DNA of 30,249 nucleotides, taken from assembly GCA_029298735.1 (NCBI GenBank), contig JANSLP010000373.1, positions 1-30,249 of the forward strand, read 5' to 3'. Under the pieces are notes generated by a model. It had not been told where the DNA came from. It saw only the letters and a list, made by a program, of their open reading frames with translations, and did no database searches. Made by a program: the position numbers and the translations under genes. Position 1 is the stretch's first letter. Every line of letters begins with the position of its first letter. Below are positions 19,364 to 29,925 of the stretch, one piece after another. Origin of the DNA: Ophiostoma sp. CBS 140.51 (taxonomy: Eukaryota > Ascomycota > Sordariomycetes > Ophiostomatales > Ophiostomataceae).

Positions 19364-22242
19364 TCGTGCCACCATCAACCGCAGGCTCGACATCACCGAC
19401 TGCCGGCCCTACATCGACATCGCCTACTATCACAGGCTCGTCCGCTTCTGCCCTCCTGTCTACCCTCCTCCCCGACCGCCGCACCGACCGCGTCTACGCC
19501 CTCCAAGCCCGCGGCCTCCAACGCATCCTGATCCGCGCCCTCGGCCTCGGCTCGTCTCGCATCCCCGAACTGTCACGCTGGATGCGTGCCTCGGACCACA
19601 CCACCACCGGTCCGGTCGACCTTGCCGACTGTGTTGAGGCCATTCTGCAGCGCACCCCCAACCCCATCCCCGTCGTCCCCGTCACGGTCGAGGAGATTGA
19701 CAGCATCCTGCACGGCATTGCCGCCCGCTGCCGGTTCAGTGCGCCGTCGATACGGGGCAACAGAAAGTGGGGTCCTTCCTCCAAAAACGAATGGGCTGCG
19801 CCTCCACCAACACAAGATGCTTTGAGTCGGCTGTACCAGCGGCTCGACCCGGTCGGTGCCAAATGGATGACTCGTTTGATCCTCAAGGACCTAAGGCCAT
19901 GTGTGCTGGACGGGACAGCCGTGGCACGGGCTTTCCACACAGCTCTACCACAAGCCCTGCAAGTCCATGCCGATCTGTGCGCCGCCGTCTCTTCGTTGAG
20001 CGAATCCTTTGACGGCCGCATCCGCCCCCGCCTCGGCGTCAAAATCGGCCGCCAGCAGTGGGCCAAGGGCCGCAGCATTCAGCACTGCATCGCCATGGGC
20101 GGCCCGCAGCGGATGAGCTGTGAGCACAAGATGGACGGCGAGTACGTGCAGGTGCATGTAAATCTCACCCGCGGAGCGGATGACGAGTCGTGCCTCCAGC
20201 TGTTCTCCAAAAGCGGCAAAGACAGTACGTGGGACCGTGTCAATCTGCACTCGGCCATCCGCGACTCTTTGCGGTTGGGCCAGCCGGACTGTCCGATACA
20301 AAAAGGCTGTATTTTGGAGGGAGAGATGCTGGCATACGACGAGCGCGCTTGTAGAGTCATGGACTTTGACGCCATCCGCAAGCACGTCAACCGCAGCGGG
20401 TCGCGCCTCTACTGCGATCCCAGGGCAGACGGGACGCAAGAAGAGCACGAGCACCTAATGATTGTCTACTACGATGTGATGTTGATTGACGATGTGTCGC
20501 TGTTGAGCACGAGCCACGAAGAGCGGTTCCGTCGACTCGAAGAGCTGGTGACTCGGCGGTCAGGTTACGCCGAGCTTGTTCAGCGGGAGATCATTGACTT
20601 CCGGGCACATACCGCACCGGCTCAACTGCGACGGGCCTTTGCACGGTGCATCACGGCCCATTTGGAGGGATTGGTGTTGAAGCCGCTGAAGGATCCCTAC
20701 TTTGACCTCCAAGGACCCGGCTCCGGGACTACATCGTCCACCAATCTCGAATGGCCCTACCTCTCGTCCTACGTGATCAAGCTCAAAAAGGGCTACATCG
20801 GCGGCTTCGGCGAGGTCGGTGATTTCGCCGTCGTCGGTGCCCGCTACGACGCCGCCAAAGCCCGCGAGTACCCAGCCGACCTCCCAGGACTCAAGTGGAC
20901 ACATTTCTTTGTCGGCTGCCGCGAGACTCCCAAGCCGGGCCAGACACGGCCGCGGTTTGTCGTCACCAATGTTGTGACCCTCACTGCGGCTCAGATGGCC
21001 ACCTTTCTGAAGCACTGTCGGCCGCGTGTTGTGCCGTACGAACGCAAAAAGAAGGGCGCCAAACAGTTGTCCAAGTTTGAGGAAGACTGCCCCTTTGACC
21101 TTGCCTCTCTTGAGCCTGGCCTTGACGACAGCAAGGGTGGCCCTACCGACCTTTTCACCGACCCGCCCGTCGTCGATATCCGTTGCTTCTCATTCCACCG
21201 TCAGGGTTATGGCCGCTTCTGGAGCCCGCGGTTTCCCTCGGTGGTCAAGTTTCACTTTGACCGGACCTACCGCGATACTTTGTCGTTTGACGACCTGCAG
21301 AGCATGGCCGTTGAGGCCGAGGCGCGCACCACGGTGTATGACGACGACTTTTTTGATGGCACGGAGGACTACGCTGACGGCAGTGTTGACGACGACCCGG
21401 ACCACGCACACTGGGTCGCCCAACTGAAACAGGCCGACAAGCGCCACATTGCCATGGACGCCGAGACGAGCCAGTCGCAGTCGCAGTCGCAGTCACCTTC
21501 GCAAACGACGACTGCGAGAAGTCAGTCGGCATCGGTGTCGGCATCGACGCAACGCAGTCAGCACTCTACCAGTCTTGGAGTGCCTCTCATTGAGATCCTT
21601 GAAGAGGATGAGGACAGGAGTCACAACTACCACAGCCAGTTGTCCATTGTCACCGTCAAGACTTACAAGGACGAGAGGGTGGCCCGAGTGAAACCAAAGC
21701 CCGCCGTTGTTGTGACTGTCATTGACTTGACAGGTGGCAGTCAAGAGACGGAAACGGGCCAGCCCGGGTCGACGGTCGAGTCGACTGTCGAGGTTGTTGA
21801 CGTTGAAGATGTTGCTCCGGAGCCTGAGCCAGACATCGTGGAAGCGCCTTCGACACCCAAACGAGCCACCTCCCTTCCTCTTCCTCTTTTCAGAATGTCC
21901 CCCGCTACACCCATTACGCCAAAGACGCCGCCACATATTTCGTCGTCCCCTCTCCCACCCGCCTCGTGCTCCCCCATTGACTTTGTTTCGAGTTTGACGG
22001 CGCCGTCCCCTACATGCGGCGACGGCCAGGAGAGCCACGACTCACACAGCAGTTTTGACAGTCTGAACTCCTTCAACAGTTTGAATAGCGTCACCCACCG
22101 CCCGAAAATAACAACCAAAACTAGGAGTTTGCCGTACGACAGTCCCAGTCGGAAGCGGATGCGTGGGTGGGATGTCGACAACAGTCTGTGCCCGGCCGTG
22201 TCGCCGCCGCAGCTGAAGTGGGCGCGGACGTTCAGCAAGTGA
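19222..22242 (+). CDS. Divergent ATP-dependent DNA ligase of filamentous fungi
   Basis: A single exon gives 1,006 residues. The N-terminus (MPFLFSHVCDLFEQVSDLPP) and a helical region up to about residue 290 correspond to the ligase N-terminal domain. The nucleotidyltransferase core follows: motif I EHKMDGEYVQVHV with the adenylated Lys303, motif III YYDVMLIDD (416-424), motif IV EGLVLKP (Glu482) and motif V YVIKLKKGYI (Lys520 and Lys522). An OB-fold-like region follows to about residue 720. The last 270 residues are Ser/Gln/Asp-rich, with a basic SRKRMRGW patch that may be a nuclear signal. No BRCT domains are visible, so this is neither canonical ligase IV nor ligase I. Its fungal relatives are usually annotated only as ATP-dependent DNA ligase domain proteins. 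It probably seals nicks in nuclear DNA, but the pathway is unknown. The position of the motif I Arg is Tyr308. Confidence 0.9.
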   Translation: MPFLFSHVCDLFEQVSDLPPAKRNQPRAVNQVVNAWFSKHRKEVDAMIVPPSTAGSTSPTAGPTSTSPTITGSSASALLSTLLPDRRTDRVYALQARGLQRILIRALGLGSSRIPELSRWMRASDHTTTGPVDLADCVEAILQRTPNPIPVVPVTVEEIDSILHGIAARCRFSAPSIRGNRKWGPSSKNEWAAPPPTQDALSRLYQRLDPVGAKWMTRLILKDLRPCVLDGTAVARAFHTALPQALQVHADLCAAVSSLSESFDGRIRPRLGVKIGRQQWAKGRSIQHCIAMGGPQRMSCEHKMDGEYVQVHVNLTRGADDESCLQLFSKSGKDSTWDRVNLHSAIRDSLRLGQPDCPIQKGCILEGEMLAYDERACRVMDFDAIRKHVNRSGSRLYCDPRADGTQEEHEHLMIVYYDVMLIDDVSLLSTSHEERFRRLEELVTRRSGYAELVQREIIDFRAHTAPAQLRRAFARCITAHLEGLVLKPLKDPYFDLQGPGSGTTSSTNLEWPYLSSYVIKLKKGYIGGFGEVGDFAVVGARYDAAKAREYPADLPGLKWTHFFVGCRETPKPGQTRPRFVVTNVVTLTAAQMATFLKHCRPRVVPYERKKKGAKQLSKFEEDCPFDLASLEPGLDDSKGGPTDLFTDPPVVDIRCFSFHRQGYGRFWSPRFPSVVKFHFDRTYRDTLSFDDLQSMAVEAEARTTVYDDDFFDGTEDYADGSVDDDPDHAHWVAQLKQADKRHIAMDAETSQSQSQSQSPSQTTTARSQSASVSASTQRSQHSTSLGVPLIEILEEDEDRSHNYHSQLSIVTVKTYKDERVARVKPKPAVVVTVIDLTGGSQETETGQPGSTVESTVEVVDVEDVAPEPEPDIVEAPSTPKRATSLPLPLFRMSPATPITPKTPPHISSSPLPPASCSPIDFVSSLTAPSPTCGDGQESHDSHSSFDSLNSFNSLNSVTHRPKITTKTRSLPYDSPSRKRMRGWDVDNSLCPAVSPPQLKWARTFSK

Positions 22243-23070
22243 GCGAGCATACAGTGAGAGAGGTGAGAGAAGTGAGAGAGGCGAGCGGAGCAAGGACAAA
22301 GACCGCCACTTTGTGATATCAACACGAGGGGCACTCCAGATGAAACGAAACAACAAACATCAGTGCGCTTGTTCTTGTTTTGGGATCGACATAGTTCCTT
22401 TTGCTTCTTCTCATATGGATGAGGTTGCCCTGCCCCCTATTCGCGCTTATTGCTGTGGGAAAGCTCCAGGGGAAGAGGAATTGTCGTCCCAACTTTTTGG
22501 ACTTCCTTTTGGGATGGAAGTGTTTCAGGATGCTGTGCAGTGCGATGCCAACAAAAGGCAACGGCCCGTGCACCAACAGAAAGAGATACACAACAGACAG
22601 AGACAGAGATACATCAATGGATTCCCCTTCAAACAAGACGCTTGTCCGTATGTGGTGATGCTTTCGAGATTTGACTTGTTATTCATGATTTTGCGTTCAA
22701 GTACAGCGTAGCAGTAGGAATGTTGCGATCGCAGACGAGGAGGAAGAGACAAGAGGAACACAATGGTGCGTCAAGGTCAAAACGCCACAAGACAGCAACG
22801 TCGAGCTCCCCCTTTCTTTGCCCGACGACATAGCTACCGGGTAAATTTCCAGAGATTTGGGTACCTGATCTGTCGCCGAGATACTTTGGTGTCCAGGCAT
22901 CGCAGTTTACAATGGCCGAGCGCCGGTTCTTTCCTTGGGACAGTGAATCCTCACTCTTTTGAGGCAGCATCAGTGGGATCAAACGTCGTGATGCACTCCG
23001 GGCCTTGGGAGGCGATGTCAGCAGCAATGACCTCGTTGCAGGCAGTCGTCCTTCACGAGAAATACAGGCA

Positions 23071-23095
23071 CTGTTGCAACTGTTGCAACTGTTGC
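23071..23095. repeat. 9-bp tandem repeat CTGTTGCAA
   Basis: CTGTTGCAA is repeated 2.8 times without error. Related ACTGTTG units recur at about 23188-23210 in the same intergenic region. It looks like a simple minisatellite. Confidence 0.75.
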
Positions 23096-23406
23096 TTTTG
23101 CCTGCAACATGTAATTTCACACAAGGAGCACTACGTTCCTTGCCTACAACGTCGGATCGCGTTGGATCGCATTGCCCAGTTGCAGCAGTGACAACTGTTG
23201 GGACTGTTGCGACGGTGTCGCTCTGTGTTGGCCGCCTTCAGCCTCTTTGCACAAGCCCCTTCCCAGTTTCCTTTTGCACCCCAAGAAATCCAAGAATGCA
23301 ACGAACTGCTGCAGCTTCAGGGAGACAAGATGTAAGCCCTAACGAACAGTAGCCCCAAACACGCCCAAAACCACTGCGACTACACGGGACACAGCCAAGT
23401 GAAGTG

Positions 23407-23432
23407 AGTACTGAGTACGGAGTACTGAGTAC
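23407..23432. repeat. Two copies of AGTACTGAGTAC
   Basis: AGTACTGAGTAC occurs at 23407-23418 and 23421-23432, separated by GG. The embedded TACGGAGTA core also occurs in the hairpin at 9728-9746. Such TACTCCGTA-type motifs look like a dispersed short repeat, although only this window was examined. Confidence 0.7.
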
Positions 23433-24081
23433 ACTATATGTGGAAGGATGAGAGGGACGAAGGAGGCGTGCAGACGATGCAGGCGCAGACAGTTATGTGA
23501 GCATGATGGAGGATCGCAGAGAGGCTCTGTGGGATTCACCGCACCAGCGCATCGGATTTGAGGCAGGAGAGCTGAAGAAGACAGCCTTCTACAGCGCAAG
23601 CCGTCAACGTCGCGTTGGTTTGTTGGTTCGTGCTCGCTTGTTTGAAAAGACCGATTCAGGAAGTGATGTGCTCTCACTCTTACCCCAGACGCTGTTTGCG
23701 GCTGTGAAGCGCTGCCTCACACAAAGCCTCCCAGCTCCCAACGCCATGGATCGAGTCAAGCACACTTTTGTTGTTCACTTCCTCTTCTGTTGAGGATCGC
23801 CTGGACAAGCAATGACCATCGACCATCATATCGATTGAGGGAAGAGCAGATCCGGTGCGCTCGAGCACGGAGCCTCGGAGTCTTCCGTGTTCTTGCGTTG
23901 CGAAATACATAAAGTAATACGTCGTAATAAAAGGTCAACAATGCGCCCGGCAGAACGATCCACAGCATGATCAAAGATGGAGACAACGCAAATCGGGGGC
24001 GTGCGCAAACCATTGCAAAGCTTCTGTGCTTTTGGTCTCCTCGTAGGGCGAGACAGGGCAAAGACACGGAGACTTTTTGAC

Positions 24082-24141
24082 TCAAAAAGAGGAGACAAGA
24101 GGAGACAAAACGAAGAGGATAAAGTCAAAAAGAGGAGACAA
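24082..24141. repeat. 17-bp direct repeat TCAAAAAGAGGAGACAA
   Basis: Identical copies lie at 24082-24098 and 24125-24141, with a further partial GAGGAGACAA copy between them. The A/G-rich unit is intergenic and no function is apparent. Confidence 0.75.
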
Positions 24142-27100
24142 CAATAAGCTTAGCATTCGCTTGCCTGGATTCTCCTTGTCTTTTTCCCTGTCCACGACGT
24201 ATTTTCCACTTTCATCCCAACAGTGCTCCAGGGGAATCACGTTGAAGAATTGACGTCGTAGAATTTCAAGAGGGTTTGTTTCGAAGATCAAACATCAAAC
24301 AACGGCGTCGACGGTAGGGGCGATCAAAAGAAGACTCAAGACGCGATGATCCCTGGTCCGAGCACTGTCCCTCGACTGTGCCCTGTGGGCGGCGCATTTT
24401 GAGTGCAGAGTTGCAGCTAAATTGGGGGCCGCGCTCCCCTTTCTTTTGCCCTGACCGTGCGATCCTGACAGTGATCCTCGAGGTTTTGCGCCCCATCTTT
24501 TGCTTGTACATGTCCTCTGTCTTTCGTATATTTGCAGCCTTTTGCTTGATTTTGAGCCTGGACCTCGCCCTGTCAGGGGTAAATTAGAGTTGAAGAAGCA
24601 CGAAACGGTGGAGAGGGGATGAAGTTGAAGGCCGTTGAAAACGGAGAGACCCATGGCCCTACTGACAATTGCTATTCTCTGTCGTGACTGCAGCATCTTT
24701 TCTCCTCCTTTACTTATTTTTCTTCTTTTTTATTGGAATTTTGAAAATAGAAACAGCAGTTGTTGCTTTGCTAATTCGAGCCCGTCACAGTCGGAAATAG
24801 AAACAGAAGAGATAAATACGACTGCCTTGTGTGACTTCCACGTACCCGATATGCCTTCGGAGAAGTGAGAATATCTTCACGTAAAAGAAAACGCGCAAAG
24901 TCTACGAAATGACTGCTCGTATTGTTCCTTTTGTAAGGGAATCGACAAGAAAAAGAAATCTTGGTGAGGGCTTTCGCCGGAAATCAATATTGCGACATCT
25001 CATTTTGAGGTGCATGAGTACCCCTGCTTCTTTCCTTTCTTTTGGCTTGCCTCCTTCACGCAATACCACCCACACCTCTGCGCCTGTCCGTTTTATTTTG
25101 GGAAAGGGAGAGAAGAGAGGACAGAAGACGAAAAAGGAAAGAACAGGTGAACGCTAGGAAGAACGGAAGGACCGTCCAGAACGACAGTGTCGCTTCCACC
25201 CTCCTCCCAAGACGAGGTACGAAATACATACACGCAGGCGCGGAAGGCCCTCTGACCATCCACCGACCGATGGACGATGGACGACGGACGATGGCGCATA
25301 CAGAGATTGCACCCGACCGCCACCCAAGGAAGGAAGCACTTAGTGAACAAAAATAACAAAATCTAAAATTTAATAGCGACCGCATTAAGACTTGGCTGCT
25401 TGGGATCTGCCCGTTCGGGGATCAACCGTTTTTGGTCCGCTCTTTCAGATGCAAAAGACACAACACGGTATTGGTCGAGATGATTGTTCACTAAAATGAC
25501 AGAAGACACCTCATCACAGTGGGAAAGGGTAAGGGTATCAACGATGCTGTTTACTCAATGATTTTTCTCGTGATAGTTTACAAGAAAACAGTTCTTGTTG
25601 ATTCTGAACATCTTCTTTTCGTCGTCCGTTTCTACCGCCCCAACGCAATGGCCACATCCCGACAAGAGACATTAACAACGCCCAATGCGCACGGAACGCT
25701 GCTACCGTTCAGTGGCCATCCAGGGTTTCCGTGTAATTGAGTTAGGGACACCCACTTTCGGTGGCGGTTTCTCTTCTCTGTGTTGTTTTCTTAAGAGCTC
25801 TTTCTTATTCCCCTCTGTTATCCACAGTCTTCTCTATTAGTTTGTCCCGTCTGTTCTCTGTTTTTGCCTTCGAATAGCCCCCAAGCATCGCCTCGATTTC
25901 AATGCCACCCTGATTCATCTCGACCAGCATGGACGTCGCCTGCATTTTGGACGAACCTGCAGGAGCAGTGTTGCATTCGCGAATTCGTCCCCCAAGACGG
26001 AGCGGCGAACAGTGCTCCGTTGTGAAAGGAAAGAAAGAACAAAATAACAACAAAGTGACTTTCTTGCCTCCCTTTCCCCGCTCAACTTTTCACGATACCT
26101 CCGCGGCTCGGCACAAGACGAACGAACAAAAACAAGTCCTCGGTGCGTTGTGCCGCGTCTTGTATCTGTTGTTGCACATTTCTCTCGGTCAAAGAACATT
26201 CTCCCACTTCTCCCACGTCTCCTACCGCTTTCCCACAACCGAGGGCGGCAGACAGAGTGCCTAATCCGGCAAATCTGGGAGGACAATGACAGCTGGGGAA
26301 ACCCAAACAGCTTTTGCCTTTTGCCGCCTGGGTAACTTGACTGAACCCATCATCGTGGCACAACAGCAAACAAACACTCTCAGAAAGCAAGGGACCTGGG
26401 ACCAACAAGACCAACAGGACCAGGAGCGCAAGGTCGCAAGAGAGCGCGCTTGTTCAGGCGTCCAACAACCTCCAACAGACTGTTTTGCAACTGCTCGACC
26501 TCGCTGCTGGTGCTGCAGTGCGACAATGCTGTTTTGGAGGCGATCGTTGGTCCAGAATGGCTCCTAGACCGCCCTGCATAAGAGACATGCACACAAACGA
26601 AAGAAGCACTGCATGGAGGCACAGCGTGCACCGTCGTGCAGTGCATCGATCAGCAAACCTTCTTCTCTCTCCCCTCGGAGCCATTTGTCCTCTCCGAGTC
26701 AACAACGACCAGAGACATCAGAACGCCACATGTGGACACAGTACAACTGTGATGCAGGCCGCCGTTTAATGGAGAGGCTCTGAGAGGCTTTGAGTGTTCC
26801 CATGCACCTGCAAGTAAAATGTAAATACGCCACTATTGTCTGTCTCCTGCATGAGAAATAACGGAGCGCCGAAAGAGAAGAGAGACATAAGACACAAGAG
26901 CGCACGGGGCATCTTGGGCTGTTGCCGTCTGGACAAAAGCGAAGCAATGCACAACTAGGTTGCACAAGCGCATGCCCCTCCTCTCTTGTTTTCTCTCTCT
27001 CTCTCACGCCTCGACACGGAGGTACATCGTCCATCGCCCATGCACCCGTACCCCGTTCTGCATACCACGTTTTTCGAGGTTGCGGCCACGAGAGATACAA

Positions 27101-27174
27101 GTTGCTTGTGTCTTTTTCTATGTCTTTTTGTGTGTGCGCTCTGTGGCAAAGGACCCTGGCCATGTCTTCCGCTC

Positions 27175-27210
27175 CCCTTGCAGCCCTTGCAGCCCTTTTA
27201 GCCCTTTTCT
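27175..27210. repeat. 9-bp tandem repeat CCCTTGCAG
   Basis: Two exact CCCTTGCAG units are followed by two diverged copies (CCCTTTTAG and CCCTTTTCT). It lies in a C/T-rich intergenic stretch. Confidence 0.7.
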
Positions 27211-28345
27211 GCACCTTTTTCTGCAGCTAAACAACAATGACCCCTGTCGTTTTAGACGCAGCCATCGTCTTTTCTTCTTTTTATCCCGTCTCTGTTCAAA
27301 AAGCAAACGGTCATCTTGCCGCAACCCGCGTCCCCCGTTTCTCTTCCGGAGATACATTCCACACCTTTCCTGCAGGCTGTCGTTGGTTTTGTTTTTATTT
27401 TTATGCTTCCTCTTGTCTCGATTTTCTTTAGCTCTCTTTTTAAGCGTGTCTCGTGCCGTTTTCAACGTCTATTTTCTGATCTTTTCTCTCCCCTTGCCTA
27501 CCCGTCTAAACGGTCTAATGCACGATGCTCGTCTGTGATAACAGTGGCGCCCCCCACTTTGAGGGCAGATCTGCACTCGAGATACAGTTTGTCACTCGTA
27601 CGAGTAGCGGAGCACGAGCTGAAAGAGTCGCGGGGGACACAACAGACACAATGCGAATGATGAGTCTAGAATTGTCAAGAGGCCGTCGAGGCCCCCAGTG
27701 TTGACGGTAAAACACAAGGTGAACCTCTAAAACGGCGGCGTAATATGTCTCGGTTTACGCATTTTCTTTCTCGGTGTCCGTTTGTCTCTTGTTGTCTCTC
27801 ACTGCCTTTCCGTCTTTGATGTTCAGTTGACGGCAAGTTGGGCCGTGGGGTTGTATTTTCCTTGGACCTTCTCTTGCACAACGAAACAGACCGTCAGAAA
27901 CACGGAGGCTGTTCCTTGACAGACGACGCAAAAAGAATACCAAGAACTGTCAGTTTGCTCACCAGACGAGCATGTTGATGGACACAGAACAAAGGAACAT
28001 GACCTCCTTGCCAAAATAGCAACTGGCCTGGCCTGGCCAAATTGACAGGGAACAAGGATGTGCCAGTGCAACCTTTCTTGGAGGTCCCTGCTGCCCTGGC
28101 CGGCCCACGACCATGTCTCCATCTCCATGCTCCAATGTATCCTTCCAATGCTGCAATCCCACCGCGAAAAAAAGGTTCGAGCTCCACCCTTCCATCTCAC
28201 GTCCTTTCTTTCTCTTGGTCTTCGACCCGTCCGTGAGCCGGGGGCAAAGCCTTCTGTTTGCCTGCCCGTCTGTTGTCTCTGTTTGCTCACAGTTCGCCGC
28301 TTTGGGCAACTGGCTGTGCTGCCGACTGGATGAGTGGACTGCCCT

Positions 28346-28680
28346 CAGACACTTTCTTTTCCTTCTCTCGTTGCTTGTGCTCTTCCTCTCATCTTTACCC
28401 TCAACTTCACCCTCTTCCTTCCTCTCCTCAACTTGCTTCCTTCATCGTTACCTTGCCCCCCTTCTTCACCTTGCTGCTTATTCTTTTCAAACACTCCTTC
28501 TTCAACTCCTGACTCCTGGATTCTGACTCTCCTTCTTTATCTTCTACTCTATCCTCTTTTCGTCCTTCCAACTGTCCTAGTTCACTTCCTTTTCTTTTCC
28601 AGTCGAAAGTCTGAAAGTAGTATAAATCAACGTTGACATCCTCTCATCAACATCTCTTTTCGTCTTCTTTCTTTCTCCAG
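28346..28680 (+). promoter_or_regulatory. Pyrimidine-rich tract with a TATAAAT box
   Basis: About 250 bases of nearly pure C/T on the plus strand end at about 28600, followed by TATAAAT at 28621-28627 and a second C/T tract at 28640-28676. In filamentous fungi this arrangement is typical of strong promoters, with transcription starting in or after the C/T tract. It is about 450 bases upstream of the DUF3455 start. It may be that gene's promoter, with a long leader, or the promoter of an unrecognised short transcript. Confidence 0.4.
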
Positions 28681-29005
28681 ACAGGTCTCAACCCAAAAAA
28701 AAATCAACAAACCAACCTTTCTTCAACTTCTCTTCTTCAAACCCAAAAATACATTGGATCCTTGCCGGCCTTGCCATCCTCTCTATTCTAATTCTTCTTG
28801 CTATTCCATTATTTTGTGGGGTTACCCAAGAATAAAACGCTCTGGGAGCCTTTCATTGTCAATATATAGCCCACTTTCCCCAGTTGTCCTACCCGTTTTC
28901 TGACACCAAAAAACGGTCTTCCAACCTGGCCGGCGCTTAACATTTTATATTGCACTCATTTTCCCACGCGCTGTTTACGCAACGCCTTTTTGGACTCTTT
29001 CGGTT

Positions 29006-29014
29006 TATATATAA
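29006..29014 (+). promoter_or_regulatory. TATA box upstream of the DUF3455 gene
   Basis: TATATATAA lies 66 bases before the start codon and is followed by a C/T-rich stretch and a CAAC-rich leader (CCAACGACCAACAAC). This spacing suits a short leader that starts near 29040. The CAAC-type leader and the A at -3 before the ATG suggest a well-expressed gene. Confidence 0.5.
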
Positions 29015-29080
29015 TCTTTGTTCCCGTTCACTCGGTTCCTTTTCTCGCCTTTTCACCAACGACCAACAACATCATCCACA

Positions 29081-29925
29081 ATGGCTGCACGATCGTTCAC
29101 CATCCTGGCCAGCCTGCTGGCTGTTGCCTCTGCGGCACCCGCACCATGCAAGCCGCCCGTCTACACTCTGCCCTTGACCGGTACTGGTGAGTCTCCCTTC
29201 ACGCAATCTCCATAACATTTCTTCACCACTAACTTTTTCAAGGTACCGAGCTCCCTGCTGTCCCTGCTGGCCTGTCGCTGCTTAAGATCGCCGTCGGCCA
29301 CGGCATCCAGAACTACACCTGCGCCTCCACCACCGCCTCCACCGTCGCCACCGGTGCCCTCGCTGTTTTGTACGACATCACCAGCCTCTACCCGGGCACC
29401 GCCAAGACTGGTCTTTCGGCCGCCGCCTTTAGCGCCATCCCCGGCAAGGTCTTGTACGGCCAGGACATTCCCCTGAACCTCCAGACCGCCGGCGCCGCCA
29501 GCCCCGGTTCTGCCGCCACCCCCAACGTTCTCGCCGAGGCCGACTACGGCGCCGTCGTTGCCGACCCCTTCTTGGCTGCCGCCTCTCTCGCCCTGCCTGG
29601 TGTCCTGCCCAGCCCCGCGCCCTTCCTGGGCCACCACTACTTTGACGCCAACGGTGTGCCCACCTTTGACCTGCCGGCCGCCCAGCTTTTCGGTGTCGTG
29701 GGCAAGACGGGCGACGTCAAGGCCCCCACGACCGCCGACCCCGGTATTTTGAGCTCGGGTGCCGTCGACTGGCTGCAGCTCTCCGCCAGCTCCAACGGCC
29801 TTTCCAAGGGCATCCAGCTGGTCTACCGCGTTATTACGGCTGGTGGTGCCTCGCAGACTTGCAGCGAGGTCAACGCGGCCGGCGGCAGCGTGCCCTACGC
29901 TGCCTTTTACTGGTTCTTCGGTTAA
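29081..29925 (+). CDS. Secreted DUF3455-family protein
   Basis: Exons 29081-29186 and 29243-29925 (intron 56 bp, GTGAGT donor, CACTAAC branch, TTCAAG acceptor) give 262 residues. The first 18 residues form a clear signal peptide (MAARSFTILASLLAVASA), followed by APAPCKPP. The mature part contains segments typical of the fungal DUF3455 family: GHGIQNYTC, LYDITSLYPG, GHHYFDANGVPTFDL, VDWLQL and YRVITAGGASQTC, ending in AAFYWFFG. Three Cys residues remain after cleavage. No transmembrane segment, GPI signal or catalytic motif is visible, so it is probably secreted or cell-wall associated. Relatives are sometimes labelled malate dehydrogenase in databases, which nothing in this sequence supports. 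Codon use is strongly C-ending, consistent with high expression. Confidence 0.92.

Larger units (their letters stand above)
22243..29080. other. Long gene-poor intergenic region
   Basis: About 6.8 kb between the ligase and the DUF3455 gene shows no supported gene. Open frames on both strands are short (mostly under 125 codons), with low-complexity or mixed translations and no domains or convincing splice chains. It contains short purine-rich repeats next to the ligase stop (about 22235-22290), several tandem or direct repeats listed separately, and a pyrimidine-rich zone with TATA-like boxes from about 28340 to 29020. No tRNA, transposon ORF or terminal inverted repeat is recognised. A long non-coding RNA or a fast-evolving small gene cannot be excluded. 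Confidence 0.55.

Noticed and set aside
23756..24085. A 109-codon minus-strand frame with a hydrophobic stretch
   Set aside because: There is no signal peptide at its start, no conserved-looking motif and no supporting splice or promoter context.
28171..28190. GGTTCGAGCTCC resembling a tRNA T-arm
   Set aside because: The flanking sequence does not form an acceptor stem, D-arm or anticodon arm.
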